64,000 nucleotides of DNA, from positions 739,913 to 803,912 of the forward strand of contig NZ_RDBE01000001.1 of assembly GCF_003674065.1 (NCBI RefSeq), written 5' to 3'. Position 1 is the stretch's first letter. The number at the start of each line of letters is the position of its first letter. The position numbers were made by a program, and so were the translations under genes. Shown here piece after piece: positions 1-13,441 of the stretch. Under the pieces are notes generated by a model. It saw only the letters and a program-made list of their open reading frames with translations, had not been told where the DNA came from and did not search any database. Source of the stretch: Nocardioides mangrovicus. GTDB taxonomy: Bacteria; Actinomycetota; Actinomycetes; Propionibacteriales; Nocardioidaceae.

Positions 1-118
1 CGAGACGGACGAGACCGGCGAGACGGACGAGACTGGCGAGACGGACGAGACCGGGGACACCGACGAGGACGTCGCGGTCGACATCCTCCCCGAGGAGGAG
101 GATCGGCCGGGTGCGTGA
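1..118 (+). CDS. C-terminal tail of an upstream gene (partial), possibly Sua5/YrdC family
   Basis: Only the last 38 codons are in the window; the frame starts at base 2 and ends at TGA 116-118. The visible peptide is strongly acidic: three copies of ETDETG, then more Asp/Glu residues, ending in DRPGA. No catalytic domain is visible. In mycobacteria and streptomycetes the gene placed directly before the wecA-type transferase and the atp operon is a threonylcarbamoyl-AMP synthase of the Sua5/YrdC family, so that identity is possible from gene order alone. The stop lies inside the next gene (8-base overlap), so the two are probably translationally coupled. Confidence 0.6.
   Translation, partial: ETDETGETDETGETDETGDTDEDVAVDILPEEEDRPGA
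2..55 (+). repeat. 18-base tandem repeat, three copies, coding for ETDETG
   Basis: Three head-to-tail 18-base units with only third-position or near-identical changes encode (ETDETG)x3 at the acidic C-terminus of the upstream gene. Each unit is itself two similar 9-base halves. The array may start further upstream, outside the window. Such arrays change copy number by slippage; the acidic tail is probably disordered. Confidence 0.8.
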
Positions 119-1223
119 GTACCTCCTGGTCTTCTTGGTGGCGGGCACGGTCAGCTATCTGCTGTGCGTCGTCGCCCGGGAGCTGGCGATGCACTCCGGT
201 GCGGTGGCGCAGGTGCGCGACCGCGACGTCCACGCCATCCCGATCCCGTACTTCGGCGGCGTCGCGATGCTCGGCGGGCTGTGGGCGGGCTACCTGCTGG
301 CCCACCAGCTGCCGTTCCTCTCGACCGCGAGCCCGACGATCTTCCACGACGCGCGGACGGTGCTCATCGGGGGCACGATCATCTGCGCCGTCGGGGTGCT
401 CGACGACCTGATCGAGCTCGACGCCCTGACCAAGCTGGGCGGCCAGATCGTGGCCGCGGCGTTCTTGGTGCTCAACGGGGTGCAGCTGCTGTCCTTCCGC
501 GTGCCGGGCGGCCAGTTCGTGCTCGACCCGACCCAGGGGCTGCTGCTGACCATCGTGCTGGTGGTGGCCACCGTGAACGCCGTGAACTTCGTCGACGGTC
601 TCGACGGGCTGGCCGGCGGCGTCATCGCGATCGGGGCGGTGGCGTTCTTCGCGTTCTCCTACAAGCTCGCCGACGTGAACGGGGAGACGCTGGCGATCAC
701 CGCCGCGCTGCTCAGCGCCGTGCTCGGCGGGGCGTGCATGGGCTTCTTGCCCCACAACTTCTCCCCGGCGCGGATCTTCATGGGCGACTCCGGCTCGATG
801 CTGCTGGGCCTGGTGCTGGCGGGGTCCGCGGTGACGCTGACCGGCCAGTTCGCCACCGTCGACCTCGGCTCCCCGGCCAGCACGCTGCCGATGTTCCTGC
901 CGCTGCTGCTGCCGGTCTCGATCCTGCTGGTGCCGTTCTTGGACCTGGTGCTGGCGGTGGTGCGCCGCACCCGCGCGGGCAAGATGTTCTACCAACCCGA
1001 CAAGAAGCACCTGCACCACCGGCTGCTGGAGTTCGGTCACTCCCAGCGGCGAGCCGTCCTCATCATGTGGCTGTGGGCGGCGCTGATCGCCTTCGGCACC
1101 GTCTTCGCCTGCCTGTACTACTCCCAGCCGGTGACCTGGGCGGCCATCGCGGTCTGGCTCGTCGCCACCTTGGCCGCGACGTTCGTGCTGCCGCGGGTGC
1201 ATCGGCCCGGCGAGCTGGTCTGA
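111..1223 (+). CDS. wecA: Polyprenyl-phosphate GlcNAc-1-phosphate transferase (WecA/Rfe, MraY family)
   Basis: A 370-residue, very hydrophobic integral membrane enzyme expected to have 10-11 membrane helices. It transfers a sugar-1-phosphate from a UDP-sugar (probably UDP-GlcNAc) to a polyprenyl phosphate in the membrane, the first step of cell-wall linker or arabinogalactan assembly. Family motifs are in order: DDLIELD near residue 98, NFVDGLDGLAGG near 160, MGDSGSMLLG near 223 and the HLHHRL histidine motif near 300. The GTG start follows a purine-rich stretch of three GAG codons that can serve as ribosome binding site, and overlaps the previous stop. Position before the atp operon matches rfe of mycobacteria. 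It is not MraY itself, which would sit in the division cluster. Confidence 0.9.
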   Translation: MREYLLVFLVAGTVSYLLCVVARELAMHSGAVAQVRDRDVHAIPIPYFGGVAMLGGLWAGYLLAHQLPFLSTASPTIFHDARTVLIGGTIICAVGVLDDLIELDALTKLGGQIVAAAFLVLNGVQLLSFRVPGGQFVLDPTQGLLLTIVLVVATVNAVNFVDGLDGLAGGVIAIGAVAFFAFSYKLADVNGETLAITAALLSAVLGGACMGFLPHNFSPARIFMGDSGSMLLGLVLAGSAVTLTGQFATVDLGSPASTLPMFLPLLLPVSILLVPFLDLVLAVVRRTRAGKMFYQPDKKHLHHRLLEFGHSQRRAVLIMWLWAALIAFGTVFACLYYSQPVTWAAIAVWLVATLAATFVLPRVHRPGELV

Positions 1224-1299
1224 CTCCTGTGCCGCAAAACACCGGTGCACCGGTGGATGACGGCAGCCGTCGAACCCCGATTTCAGCCCGCCCAGACTT

Positions 1300-1315
1300 T
1301 GTGCTAGTTTTCACA
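1300..1315. promoter_or_regulatory. CRP/GlxR-type binding site upstream of the atp operon
   Basis: TGTGC-TAGTTT-TCACA matches the CRP-family consensus TGTGA-N6-TCACA at 9 of 10 arm positions. It lies 275 bases before the first atp-linked gene. In corynebacteria and mycobacteria cAMP-dependent CRP/GlxR regulators use this consensus and control respiration genes. Binding here is inference. Confidence 0.6.
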
Positions 1316-1371
1316 AGCACCCTCCGAGGTGTCGACGACGACCCCCCGACAGAACGGCCGCCGCCATGACG

Positions 1372-1413
1372 ACCGCACCTTGCGAAGCCCGCTCAGCGGG
1401 GCTCCGGTGCGGT
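1372..1413. terminator. Long stem-loop between wecA and the atp operon
   Basis: Outer arms ACCGCACC (1372-1379) and GGTGCGGT (1406-1413) pair perfectly; inner arms AGCCCGC (1386-1392) and GCGGGGCT (1396-1403) pair with one bulged base around a TCA loop. No T-run follows, so it may be a U-less actinobacterial terminator for wecA or a structured leader element for atp mRNA. Confidence 0.45.
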
Positions 1414-1589
1414 CCGGGCCGGCTGGGATCGGCCACATCGGGCTGTGGTAGTTTCGCCGCGTCCGGTGCTGAGTTCCGATGGCAGAACCGGTCTCTCTCG
1501 TGGTGGAGCCCTTCTGGGGCGCGGTGCGACGACCACCACGTCGCTGTTCGTGACGTTGACTCCCCGACCAAGGATTGCAGCCAGGGTGA

Positions 1590-1832
1590 ATGGCCGATGA
1601 CGACCCGAAGCCCGATCCCGGGGGCCCCGGGAGCGCCGGCCTGCGCGGACGCGACCTCATCGGGCTGGGCGGCATGCTCGTCGGCGCCGTCGTCGCCGGC
1701 CTGGTCGTCGGCTACCTCGTCGACAGCGCGGCCGGGACGGACCCGCTCTTCACGATCCTGGGCATCTTCCTCGGCATCGTCGCTGCCGTCGTCGGCTTCG
1801 TCGTCAAGGCGCGCGGCGCCCTACGTGGCTGA
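1590..1832 (+). CDS. AtpZ/AtpI-like small membrane protein
   Basis: An 80-residue protein with a polar, Pro/Asp-rich N-terminus and two membrane segments (about 25-45 and 53-73), with the Gly-rich GLGGMLVGAVVAGLVVGYLVD type first helix seen in the AtpZ/AtpI family. Such proteins precede the Fo genes in many bacteria and are linked to assembly of the c-ring or to ion supply. ATG 1590 follows a GGGTG motif. It is the first gene of the atp operon; a second I-type protein follows at 1896. Confidence 0.7.
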   Translation: MADDDPKPDPGGPGSAGLRGRDLIGLGGMLVGAVVAGLVVGYLVDSAAGTDPLFTILGIFLGIVAAVVGFVVKARGALRG

Positions 1833-1875
1833 GCACCGCGTGGTCGAGCACCGCGTGGTCGAGGACCGCGCGGCC
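1831..1875 (+). repeat. 15-base tandem repeat, three copies
   Basis: GAGCACCGCGTGGTC occurs twice without change (1831-1845, 1846-1860) and once more with 12 of 15 bases kept (1861-1875). It begins inside the stop codon of the AtpZ-like gene and fills the gap before the next gene's ribosome binding site. It has no evident coding role; read in the +1 frame it would give EHRVV units. Confidence 0.8.
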
Positions 1876-1895
1876 GAGTGCGGGGGAGGCTCGCG

Positions 1896-3459
<1,564 letters not shown>

Positions 3460-3480
3460 GCCCGGAACCCGCGCCCCTAG

Positions 3481-4862
<1,382 letters not shown>

Positions 4863-4910
4863 GCACACCCCCATCAGACTTTCGAGAAACACCCGACCAG
4901 GGAGACCACG

Positions 4911-6548
4911 ATGACCGAGCTCTCGATCCGCCCCGACGAGATCCGCGACGCGCTCGCGAAGTACGTCGACGACTACAAGCCCGCCGCGGCCAGCAAGGAG
5001 GAGGTGGGCACCGTCGCCGAGGCCGGTGACGGCATCGCCCGCGTGTCCGGCCTGCCCTCGGCCATGGCCAACGAGCTGCTGGAGTTCGAGGACGGCACCC
5101 TCGGCCTGGCGCTGAACCTCGACACCCGCGAGATCGGCGTGGTCATCCTCGGTGACTTCGAGGGCATCGAGGAGGGGCAGTCGGTGCGCCGCACCGGCGA
5201 GGTGCTCTCGGTGCCGGTCGGCGACGGCTTCATGGGCCGCGTCGTGGACCCGCTGGGCACCCCGATCGACGGCCTGGGCGACATCGAGTCCGAGGCCCGG
5301 CGCGCGCTGGAGCTGCAGGCGCCGACGGTGGTGCAGCGCAAGTCGGTGCACGAGCCGCTGGCCACCGGCATCAAGGCGATCGACTCGATGACCCCCATCG
5401 GGCGCGGTCAGCGCCAGCTGGTGATCGGCGACCGCGCGACCGGCAAGACCACCATCTGCATCGACACGATCATCAACCAGAAGCAGAACTGGGAGTCCGG
5501 CGACCCCGACAAGCAGGTGCGCTGCATCTACGTCGCCATCGGTCAGAAGGGCTCGACCATCGCCTCGGTGCGCGGCGCCCTGGAGGACGCCGGCGCGCTG
5601 GAGTACACCACCATCGTCGCCGCCCCCGCCTCGGACTCCGCGGGCTTCAAGTACCTCGCGCCCTACACCGGCTCGGCCATCGGCCAGCACTGGATGTACG
5701 ACGGCAAGCACGTCCTGATCGTCTTCGACGACCTGACCAAGCAGGCCGAGGCCTACCGCGCGGTGTCGCTGCTGCTGCGCCGCCCGCCGGGCCGCGAGGC
5801 CTACCCCGGCGACGTCTTCTACCTGCACAGCCGGCTGCTCGAGCGCTGCGCGAAGCTGTCGGACGACATGGGTCACGGCTCGATGACCGGCCTGCCGATC
5901 ATCGAGACCAAGGCCAACGACGTCTCGGCCTACATCCCGACCAACGTCATCTCCATCACCGACGGCCAGATCTTCCTCCAGTCCGACCTGTTCGCGGCCA
6001 ACCAGCGTCCGGCCATCGACGTCGGCGTCTCGGTCTCGCGCGTCGGCGGCGCGGCGATGACCAAGGCGATGAAGGCCGTCACCGGCTCGCTGAAGGTCGA
6101 CCTGGCGCAGTTCCGCGCGATGGAGGCGTTCGCGATGTTCGCCTCCGACCTCGACGCCGCCTCGCGCCAGCAGCTCGACCGCGGTCAGCGCCTGATGGCG
6201 CTGCTCAAGCAGCCGGCGTACTCGCCGTACCCGCTGCCGGAGATGACCGTCTCGCTGTGGCTGGGCACCAGCGGCAGCCTGGACAAGGTGCCCACCGACG
6301 ACGTGCTCCGCTTCGAGCAGGAGTTCCTGGACTACCTCAAGCGCAGCCACGAGGGGATCCTGTCCAGCATCCGCGAGAGCCAGAAGTTCGAGGACGAGGA
6401 TGGCCTCAAGGAGGCCTACGACTCCTTCCTGGACCAGTTCGAGACCTCCGACGGCGGCTCGATCAAGGCCGGCACCGACCCGCAGGCCGAGCCCACCGCC
6501 GACGACGAGCTCGAGCAGGAGCAGATCGTCAAGCAGAAGCGGGACTGA
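4911..6548 (+). CDS. atpA: ATP synthase F1 subunit alpha
   Basis: A 545-residue alpha subunit with the P-loop GDRATGKT at residues 173-180 and the alpha signature [14 protein letters not shown]. The first 90 residues form the beta-barrel domain. About 30 residues beyond the E. coli length extend the C-terminus (acidic, ending [11 protein letters not shown]); in mycobacteria a similar extension suppresses ATP hydrolysis, so the same may hold here (inference). ATG 4911 is preceded by AGGGAGA. Confidence 0.97.
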   Translation: MTELSIRPDEIRDALAKYVDDYKPAAASKEEVGTVAEAGDGIARVSGLPSAMANELLEFEDGTLGLALNLDTREIGVVILGDFEGIEEGQSVRRTGEVLSVPVGDGFMGRVVDPLGTPIDGLGDIESEARRALELQAPTVVQRKSVHEPLATGIKAIDSMTPIGRGQRQLVIGDRATGKTTICIDTIINQKQNWESGDPDKQVRCIYVAIGQKGSTIASVRGALEDAGALEYTTIVAAPASDSAGFKYLAPYTGSAIGQHWMYDGKHVLIVFDDLTKQAEAYRAVSLLLRRPPGREAYPGDVFYLHSRLLERCAKLSDDMGHGSMTGLPIIETKANDVSAYIPTNVISITDGQIFLQSDLFAANQRPAIDVGVSVSRVGGAAMTKAMKAVTGSLKVDLAQFRAMEAFAMFASDLDAASRQQLDRGQRLMALLKQPAYSPYPLPEMTVSLWLGTSGSLDKVPTDDVLRFEQEFLDYLKRSHEGILSSIRESQKFEDEDGLKEAYDSFLDQFETSDGGSIKAGTDPQAEPTADDELEQEQIVKQKRD

Positions 6549-6556
6549 CCCGATGA

Positions 6557-8983
<2,427 letters not shown>

Positions 8984-8994
8984 CCCCGCCCGCC

Positions 8995-9030
8995 GGTTGA
9001 GGAGGTCGCGAAGCGACCGTGTCGAAACCA
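8995..9030. repeat. 36-base palindromic intergenic repeat in the atpD-atpC gap
   Basis: The core GGTCGC-GAA-GCGACC (9004-9018) is a perfect hairpin, flanked by GGTTGAGGA on the left and TGTCGAAACCA on the right, whose ends GGTT and AACC also pair. It fills half of the 66-base gap between two atp genes. The form resembles REP/BIME-like repeats that I recall as frequent in Nocardioides and related genomes; only one copy is in the window. Confidence 0.6.
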
Positions 9031-9049
9031 AGGGCTGAAGGAGTAGGAC

Positions 9050-9436
9050 GTGGCTGACGGACTGCAGGTGGAGCTGGTCTCCGCCGACCGCCTGGTGTGG
9101 TCGGGGGAGGCCACGATGGTGCGCGCGAAGACGGCCGAGGGCGACATCGGCATCCTCAAGGACCACGCGCCGGTGCTCTCGGTGATGCGGGCGGCGCCCG
9201 TGGAGATCGAGACCAGCGGCGAGACGGTGGTCGCGGCGGTCGACGACGGGTTCCTCTCCGTGGCGGCCAACCGGGTCTCGATCCTGACCGAGCACGCCGA
9301 GCTCGCCGCCGACGTCGACGCCTCGGCCGCACGGGCCGAGCTCGACCGGCTCTCGGGCTCCGACGCCGATGACGAGGAGGCGCAGGCCGCCATCCGGGCC
9401 GCCGAGGCCCGGGTCGCTGTGTCCGAGCGTTCCTGA
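9050..9436 (+). CDS. atpC: ATP synthase F1 subunit epsilon
   Basis: A 128-residue subunit with the epsilon beta-sandwich: LQVELVSADRLVWSGEA, GDIGILKDHAPVLS and the DDGFLSVAANRVSILTEHAE strand pair, then an acidic, shortened C-terminal helix rich in Asp/Glu/Ala. It attaches to gamma and regulates rotation. GTG 9050 has GAAGGAG upstream. It is the last structural gene of the operon. Confidence 0.94.
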   Translation: MADGLQVELVSADRLVWSGEATMVRAKTAEGDIGILKDHAPVLSVMRAAPVEIETSGETVVAAVDDGFLSVAANRVSILTEHAELAADVDASAARAELDRLSGSDADDEEAQAAIRAAEARVAVSERS

Positions 9437-9478
9437 CCGGTCATACTGGGTGCTCGCACCTAGGAGGTACACAGCGGC

Positions 9479-9928
9479 GTGGCGCTCTGGCAGTGGTTGG
9501 TCGACTCTGCCGGATTCGTGCTGCTCCTGGTACTCGTGTACGCGGTGGGGCTGGTCGTGCGGCGTCGGCTGCTCTCGCGCCACGGCGGCACGTTCGAGCT
9601 CTCGGTGCGCACGCCCGACGCCGACTCCGGCCGGGGCTGGATCCTCGGCCTGGGCCGCTACGGCGGGGAGGACGTCGAGTGGTTTCGGATCTTCTCGCTC
9701 TCGCCGTGGCCCAAGCGGACCTGGTACCGCGGGCACCTGGCGTACGAGTCGCAGCGACCCTCGGCGGACAACGAGCGCTTCACCCTCTACGAGGGCCACG
9801 TCGTGGTGGTGTGCCGCACCGACGACGGACCGGTCGAGATGGCGATGAGCCCGAGCGCGCTGACCGGGCTGCAGTCGTGGCTGGAGGCCGCACCACCGGG
9901 CGCCGGTGCGCGCCGCGAGCCGTCCTAG
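9479..9928 (+). CDS. DUF2550 family membrane-anchored protein
   Basis: A 149-residue protein: one N-terminal membrane helix (about 10-27) followed by a soluble beta-rich domain with WILGLGRY, EWFRIFSLSPWPKRTW and ERFTLYEG. This is the DUF2550 pattern (Rv1312-like), which follows atpC in many actinobacteria; no molecular function is established. AGGAGG precedes the GTG start by 11 bases. It sits 42 bases after atpC and may be co-transcribed. Confidence 0.85.
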   Translation: MALWQWLVDSAGFVLLLVLVYAVGLVVRRRLLSRHGGTFELSVRTPDADSGRGWILGLGRYGGEDVEWFRIFSLSPWPKRTWYRGHLAYESQRPSADNERFTLYEGHVVVVCRTDDGPVEMAMSPSALTGLQSWLEAAPPGAGARREPS

Positions 9929-9938
9929 TGCTGGCCTA

Positions 9939-11123
9939 GTGTCGACCCGGGCTCGCAACGCGGTCGCGGTCTCCTTCCTGCTCAACGGGTTCGGCTTCGC
10001 CAGCTGGGTCTCCCGGATCCCCGAGACCCGGGCGCGGCTGCACCTGGACAACGGACAGCTGGGGCTGCTGCTGCTGTGCATCTCGGTCGGCTCGCTGGCC
10101 GCGATGCCCAGCGCCGGCGTGCTCATCGACCGCCTCGGCACGGCCGCGGTGGTGCGGGTGGGCACGGTGGCCGACGTCGCCGGTCTGGTCGTGGTCACCG
10201 TCGGCGTGGCGGCGTGGCAGGCGTGGTGGCTGACCGGCCTCGGACTCCTGGTGTACGGGCTCGGCGTCGGCATCTGGGACGTCGCGATGAACGTCGAGGG
10301 CGCAGCCGTCGAGCAGCGGCTGGGCCGCACCGTGATGCCGCGCTTCCACGCCGCCTTCAGCGGCGGCACCGTGCTGGCGGCCGGCGTCGGGGCGCTGGCC
10401 GAGCTGCTCGGGGTGCCGATCTGGGTGCACCTGCCCGTCGTCGCGCTGCTGCTGCTCGCCGGAAGCCTGGGCAGCGTGGGTCGCTTCCTTCCCGAGGCCG
10501 AGCGGGTCGCCGCCCACGGCCCGCAGGACGCCGACGACGCCTCCTTCGGCCGCAGCCGCGCGTGGCTGGAGCGGCGCACCCTGCTGGTGGGCGTGATGGT
10601 GCTCGCGCTCGCGCTGACCGAGGGCACCGCCAACGACTGGCTCGCCGTGGCCCTCCAGGACGGTTACGACGCCCCCCGCTGGCTGGCGGTCACCGGCTTC
10701 GCCGGGTTCGTCTCGGCGATGACGCTGGGCCGGCTGGTCGGGCCCGGTCTGCTCGACCGCTTCGGGCGCGTGAGCGTGCTGTGGGCCACGATGGCCGCGG
10801 CCGCCGTCGGCGTGCTGCTGATCGTCTTCGGCGGCCAGCTCGTCGCCGGGCCGGTGCTGGTGGTGGCGGGCATCGTGCTGTGGGGTGTGGGTGCGTCGCT
10901 CGGGTTCCCGGTCGGGATGAGCGCGGCGGCCGACGAGCCGCGCCGGGCCGCTGCGCGCGTCAGCGTCGTCTCCACCATCGGCTACACCGCCTTCCTGGCC
11001 GGCCCGCCGCTGCTGGGCTTCGTGGGCAACCAGGTGGGCACGTTGCGGGCGCTGCTCGTGGTGGCGGTGCTGCTGGTGCCGGCGGCGATCGTGGTGCCGG
11101 CGGCCCGGCAGCCTCGCTCCTAG
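9939..11123 (+). CDS. MFS transporter
   Basis: A 394-residue protein with 12 predicted membrane helices and the MFS loop motif between helices 2 and 3 (GVLIDRLGTAAV). The start GTG 9939 is chosen because helix 1 begins a few residues later (AVAVSFLLNGFGFASW); an in-frame GTG at 9906 would overlap the preceding gene. The overall form is like the YbjJ/fucose-permease branch, exporters or importers of unknown substrate. It converges on the next gene with a 4-base tail overlap. Confidence 0.8.
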   Translation: MSTRARNAVAVSFLLNGFGFASWVSRIPETRARLHLDNGQLGLLLLCISVGSLAAMPSAGVLIDRLGTAAVVRVGTVADVAGLVVVTVGVAAWQAWWLTGLGLLVYGLGVGIWDVAMNVEGAAVEQRLGRTVMPRFHAAFSGGTVLAAGVGALAELLGVPIWVHLPVVALLLLAGSLGSVGRFLPEAERVAAHGPQDADDASFGRSRAWLERRTLLVGVMVLALALTEGTANDWLAVALQDGYDAPRWLAVTGFAGFVSAMTLGRLVGPGLLDRFGRVSVLWATMAAAAVGVLLIVFGGQLVAGPVLVVAGIVLWGVGASLGFPVGMSAAADEPRRAAARVSVVSTIGYTAFLAGPPLLGFVGNQVGTLRALLVVAVLLVPAAIVVPAARQPRS

Positions 11124-12082
11124 GGGACGATCACCACCCGCTCGGGACCCTCGTACTGCCAGGCCCGGTCGACCTCGGCGAGGCCGAACGCGCGGTAGGA
11201 GACGGAGACGGTGCCGTCGGCGATGAGCGCCATCAGCTGGGGGAGCGTCGCGACGAGCTGCTCGGTGGAGATCGAACCGGCGCCGCTGCCGATCACGCGG
11301 ATGCGCCGGCTGCGCAGCAGGGTGGAGGGCAGCGCCGCCGTGGCGCCGGCCAGCGACCCGATCTGGACGTAGGTCAGGTCGGCCTCGTCCTCGGCGAGTC
11401 CGGTGCGTCCCAGCGCGGTGAACGCCGCCTCGGCCACGGGGCCCCACACGAAGTCGAGCAGGATGCTGGGCGCGTGGCCCTCGAGCGCCGCGGCGATCGC
11501 CTGGGCGTCGCTCTCGGGATCGGTGAGGCGCACCGTGGTGACGTCGGGGCCGTCCAGCTGCTCCAGCCGCGCGGCGTCGCGGCCGACGGCCACGACGTGG
11601 CTCGCGCCGAGGGCGGCGGCCGACTGCAGTGCCATCCGGCCGGCCGCGCCGGTGGCGCCCAGCACGACGACGGTGCCCAGCGTGCTGCTCGCCGCCGCGA
11701 GCTCGTCGGCGCGCGCGGCCAGCGGCACCCAGCCGGCCATGCCCGGGTTCAGCCCGGCGGCCACCGCCAGCGGGTCGACGTCGGCGGGCAGCGGCAGCCC
11801 GAGCGGGGTGGCCAGCCGCTCGGCGACCGTTCCCCACGGTGCGGCCGGCCACCCGGTGTAGACGAGGCCGCCGTCGGCGTCCTGCGCCACGGCGTCGACG
11901 CCGATGCCGGCGGGGTAGACCCCGTGGCTGCCGTAGTGCCGCCCGGCCGCGAGCGAGCGGACGACCTGGTGGAGGCCGGCGCCGACCAGTGAACGCACCT
12001 GGCGGTGCTGGTCGGCCTCGGGCTCGGGGAACTCCCGGCAGGTCGGGATCGCGCCCGGCCCGGTGATGACGGCTGCTCTCAT
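11120..12082 (-). CDS. Zinc-free medium-chain NAD(P)H-dependent oxidoreductase
   Basis: A 320-residue member of the quinone oxidoreductase branch of the MDR superfamily. The nucleotide-binding Rossmann motif is VVVLGATGAAG near residue 140; the N-terminal GroES-like part is GVYPAGIGVDAVA. No Cys ligands for a structural or catalytic zinc are seen. It is transcribed away from the TetR-type regulator at 12163 and the 80-base gap holds two operator-like inverted repeats, so it is probably that repressor's target. Substrate unknown. Confidence 0.8.
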   Translation of the reverse strand: MRAAVITGPGAIPTCREFPEPEADQHRQVRSLVGAGLHQVVRSLAAGRHYGSHGVYPAGIGVDAVAQDADGGLVYTGWPAAPWGTVAERLATPLGLPLPADVDPLAVAAGLNPGMAGWVPLAARADELAAASSTLGTVVVLGATGAAGRMALQSAAALGASHVVAVGRDAARLEQLDGPDVTTVRLTDPESDAQAIAAALEGHAPSILLDFVWGPVAEAAFTALGRTGLAEDEADLTYVQIGSLAGATAALPSTLLRSRRIRVIGSGAGSISTEQLVATLPQLMALIADGTVSVSYRAFGLAEVDRAWQYEGPERVVIVP

Positions 12083-12090
12083 GACGACTC

Positions 12091-12106
12091 CTTAACTAAG
12101 TTCAAG
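12091..12106. promoter_or_regulatory. TetR-type operator 1 (imperfect)
   Basis: CTTAACTAAGTTCAAG: half-sites CTTAAC and GTT(C)AAG around TAA, lying 9 bases before the oxidoreductase start. It shares both half-sites with the perfect repeat at 12127-12141. Confidence 0.6.
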
Positions 12107-12126
12107 TATGGCGATCCGGAGTGTTA

Positions 12127-12141
12127 CTTAACTTTGTTAAG
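12127..12141. promoter_or_regulatory. TetR-type operator 2 (perfect palindrome)
   Basis: CTTAAC-TTT-GTTAAG is a perfect 6+6 inverted repeat, 21 bases before the regulator's ATG. AT-rich palindromes stand out in this GC-rich DNA. Together with operator 1 it suggests that the regulator represses both itself and the divergent oxidoreductase. Confidence 0.7.
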
Positions 12142-12162
12142 GACGTCAAGTACCCTGCTGGG

Positions 12163-12855
12163 ATGCCATTCACCCGCGCCGACGTCGTCCGTGCCGCGCT
12201 CGAGCAGCTCGACGACGGCGGCATCGACAGCGTCACCGTGCGAGCCGTCGCCCAGCGCCTGGGCGTCAAGGCGCCGGCCCTGTACTGGCACGTGCGCAAC
12301 AAGCAGGAGCTGCTCGACGAGATGGGTACCGAGGTGCAGCGGCGCATCGTCGCCGCCAGCCTCGCCGCGGCCGAGGCGGACGACGACCTGCTCGCCCTGC
12401 TCGGCAGCCACGCCAGGGCGACGCGGACCGAGTACCTCGCCCACCGCGACGGCGCGCGGACCTTCAGCGGCACCCGGCTGACCGACCCGGGCGTAATCCG
12501 CGACCAGGAGCCCGGGCTACGGGCACTGGTCGAGCGCGGTCACCGGCTGGAGTCGGTGATCACCGGCTTCCAGATCGTCAACGCCTTCGTCGTCGGGTTC
12601 GTGATCGAGGAGCAGGAGCGCGCCCAGTCGGCCCCCGAGCGCTACGACCTCGGCGCGCGCGACCAGGCCGTCGGTGAGGAGCACCCGTTGGCGCTGGCCG
12701 CCGGGCGCGTCGGCTTCGGCGACGCGGACGCGCAGTTCGCCGAGCAGCTCGAGGTGGTGCTGGCCGGCGTGGGGTCGGTGCTGCTCAGCGCTCCCCGCCC
12801 GGCTTCCACAGCACGTCGCCACCGTGATGCAGGTTCGCGTGGCGGGCCAGGATGA
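12163..12855 (+). CDS. TetR family transcriptional regulator
   Basis: A 230-residue regulator. The N-terminal helix-turn-helix is [29 protein letters not shown] (given in parts: recognition helix [11 protein letters not shown]), closely like the tetracycline-repressor DNA-binding head; the C-terminal domain has the TetR_C-like ligand pocket region. ATG 12163 is used because the DNA-binding domain begins immediately; an upstream in-frame codon at 12121 would lie inside the operator. The 3' end overlaps the convergent adenosyltransferase gene by 71 bases. Ligand unknown. Confidence 0.85.
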   Translation: MPFTRADVVRAALEQLDDGGIDSVTVRAVAQRLGVKAPALYWHVRNKQELLDEMGTEVQRRIVAASLAAAEADDDLLALLGSHARATRTEYLAHRDGARTFSGTRLTDPGVIRDQEPGLRALVERGHRLESVITGFQIVNAFVVGFVIEEQERAQSAPERYDLGARDQAVGEEHPLALAAGRVGFGDADAQFAEQLEVVLAGVGSVLLSAPRPASTARRHRDAGSRGGPG

Positions 12856-13360
12856 ACAGCAGGTCCGAGAGCCGGTTCAGGTAGGTGATGGCCAGCATGT
12901 TCATGGACTCGCCGAACTCCTCCCACGCCAGCCAGGCGCCGCGCTCGGCCCGCCGGCAGACCGTGCGGGCCACGTGCAGGTGGGCGGCGCCCAGCGTGCC
13001 GCCGTTGAGGATGAAGGAGCGCAGGTTGGGCAGGTCCTCGTTGTAGCGGTCGCACCAGGCCTCGAGCCGGTCGATGTAGTCGGCGGTGATGCGCAGCGGC
13101 GGGTACTCGGGGTCCTCGACCACCGGGGTGCACAGGTCGGCGCCGACGTCGAACAGCTCGTTCTGCACCTGGCGCAGCACCTCCACCACGCCGGTCTGGA
13201 ACTCATGGCTGGCCAGCGCGACGCCGAGATGGGCGTTGGTCTCGTCGACGCTGCCGTACGCCTCGACCCGCGGGTCGCGCTTGGAGGTCTCGCTCATGTC
13301 GCCCAGCCGGGTGCTGCCGGCGTCGCCGGTGCGGGTGTAGATCCGCGTCAGGTTCACCAT
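12785..13360 (-). CDS. PduO-type ATP:cob(I)alamin adenosyltransferase
   Basis: A 191-residue enzyme making adenosylcobalamin from cob(I)alamin and ATP. The signature [13 protein letters not shown] is at residues 9-21, followed by [14 protein letters not shown] and, in the C-terminal helix, the [13 protein letters not shown] motif with the family Arg/Asp residues. It supplies the cofactor of the B12-dependent mutase encoded at 15200. The ATG at 13360 has a TACCGT -10 element only six bases upstream on the same strand, suggesting a leaderless mRNA. A longer frame further upstream is antisense to murA and not coding. Confidence 0.93.
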   Translation of the reverse strand: MVNLTRIYTRTGDAGSTRLGDMSETSKRDPRVEAYGSVDETNAHLGVALASHEFQTGVVEVLRQVQNELFDVGADLCTPVVEDPEYPPLRITADYIDRLEAWCDRYNEDLPNLRSFILNGGTLGAAHLHVARTVCRRAERGAWLAWEEFGESMNMLAITYLNRLSDLLFILARHANLHHGGDVLWKPGGER

Positions 13361-13441
13361 GGGGTCACGGTAGCCGCGCGCCGGTTCGCGGAGGCCGGGG
13401 ATCCGACCGGGCGCTCGCTGCGTCTGACTATCGTGGCGGCG
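13361..13441. promoter_or_regulatory. Divergent promoter region with two leaderless-type -10 elements
   Basis: Minus strand: TACCGT (13372 to 13367), six bases from the adenosyltransferase ATG. Plus strand: TATCGT (13429-13434), seven bases from the murA ATG. Neither gene has a Shine-Dalgarno sequence in this gap, so both mRNAs probably start at or next to the start codon. Confidence 0.55.

Larger units (their letters stand above)
1224..1589. other. 366-base intergenic leader upstream of the ATP synthase operon
   Basis: The only gap over 300 bases in the window. It holds a CRP/GlxR-like box at 1300-1315 and a long hairpin at 1372-1413. A TAGTTT hexamer preceded by TGTGG at 1449-1454 is a possible -10 element, but no convincing -35 hexamer precedes it. 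Open frames through the gap lack a ribosome binding site and family likeness, so I see no gene here. The length suggests a regulated promoter and a long 5' leader for the atp operon. Confidence 0.6.

Noticed and set aside
12121-12162. Earlier start for the TetR regulator
   Set aside because: It would place the start inside the operator and add residues before the conserved helix-turn-helix.
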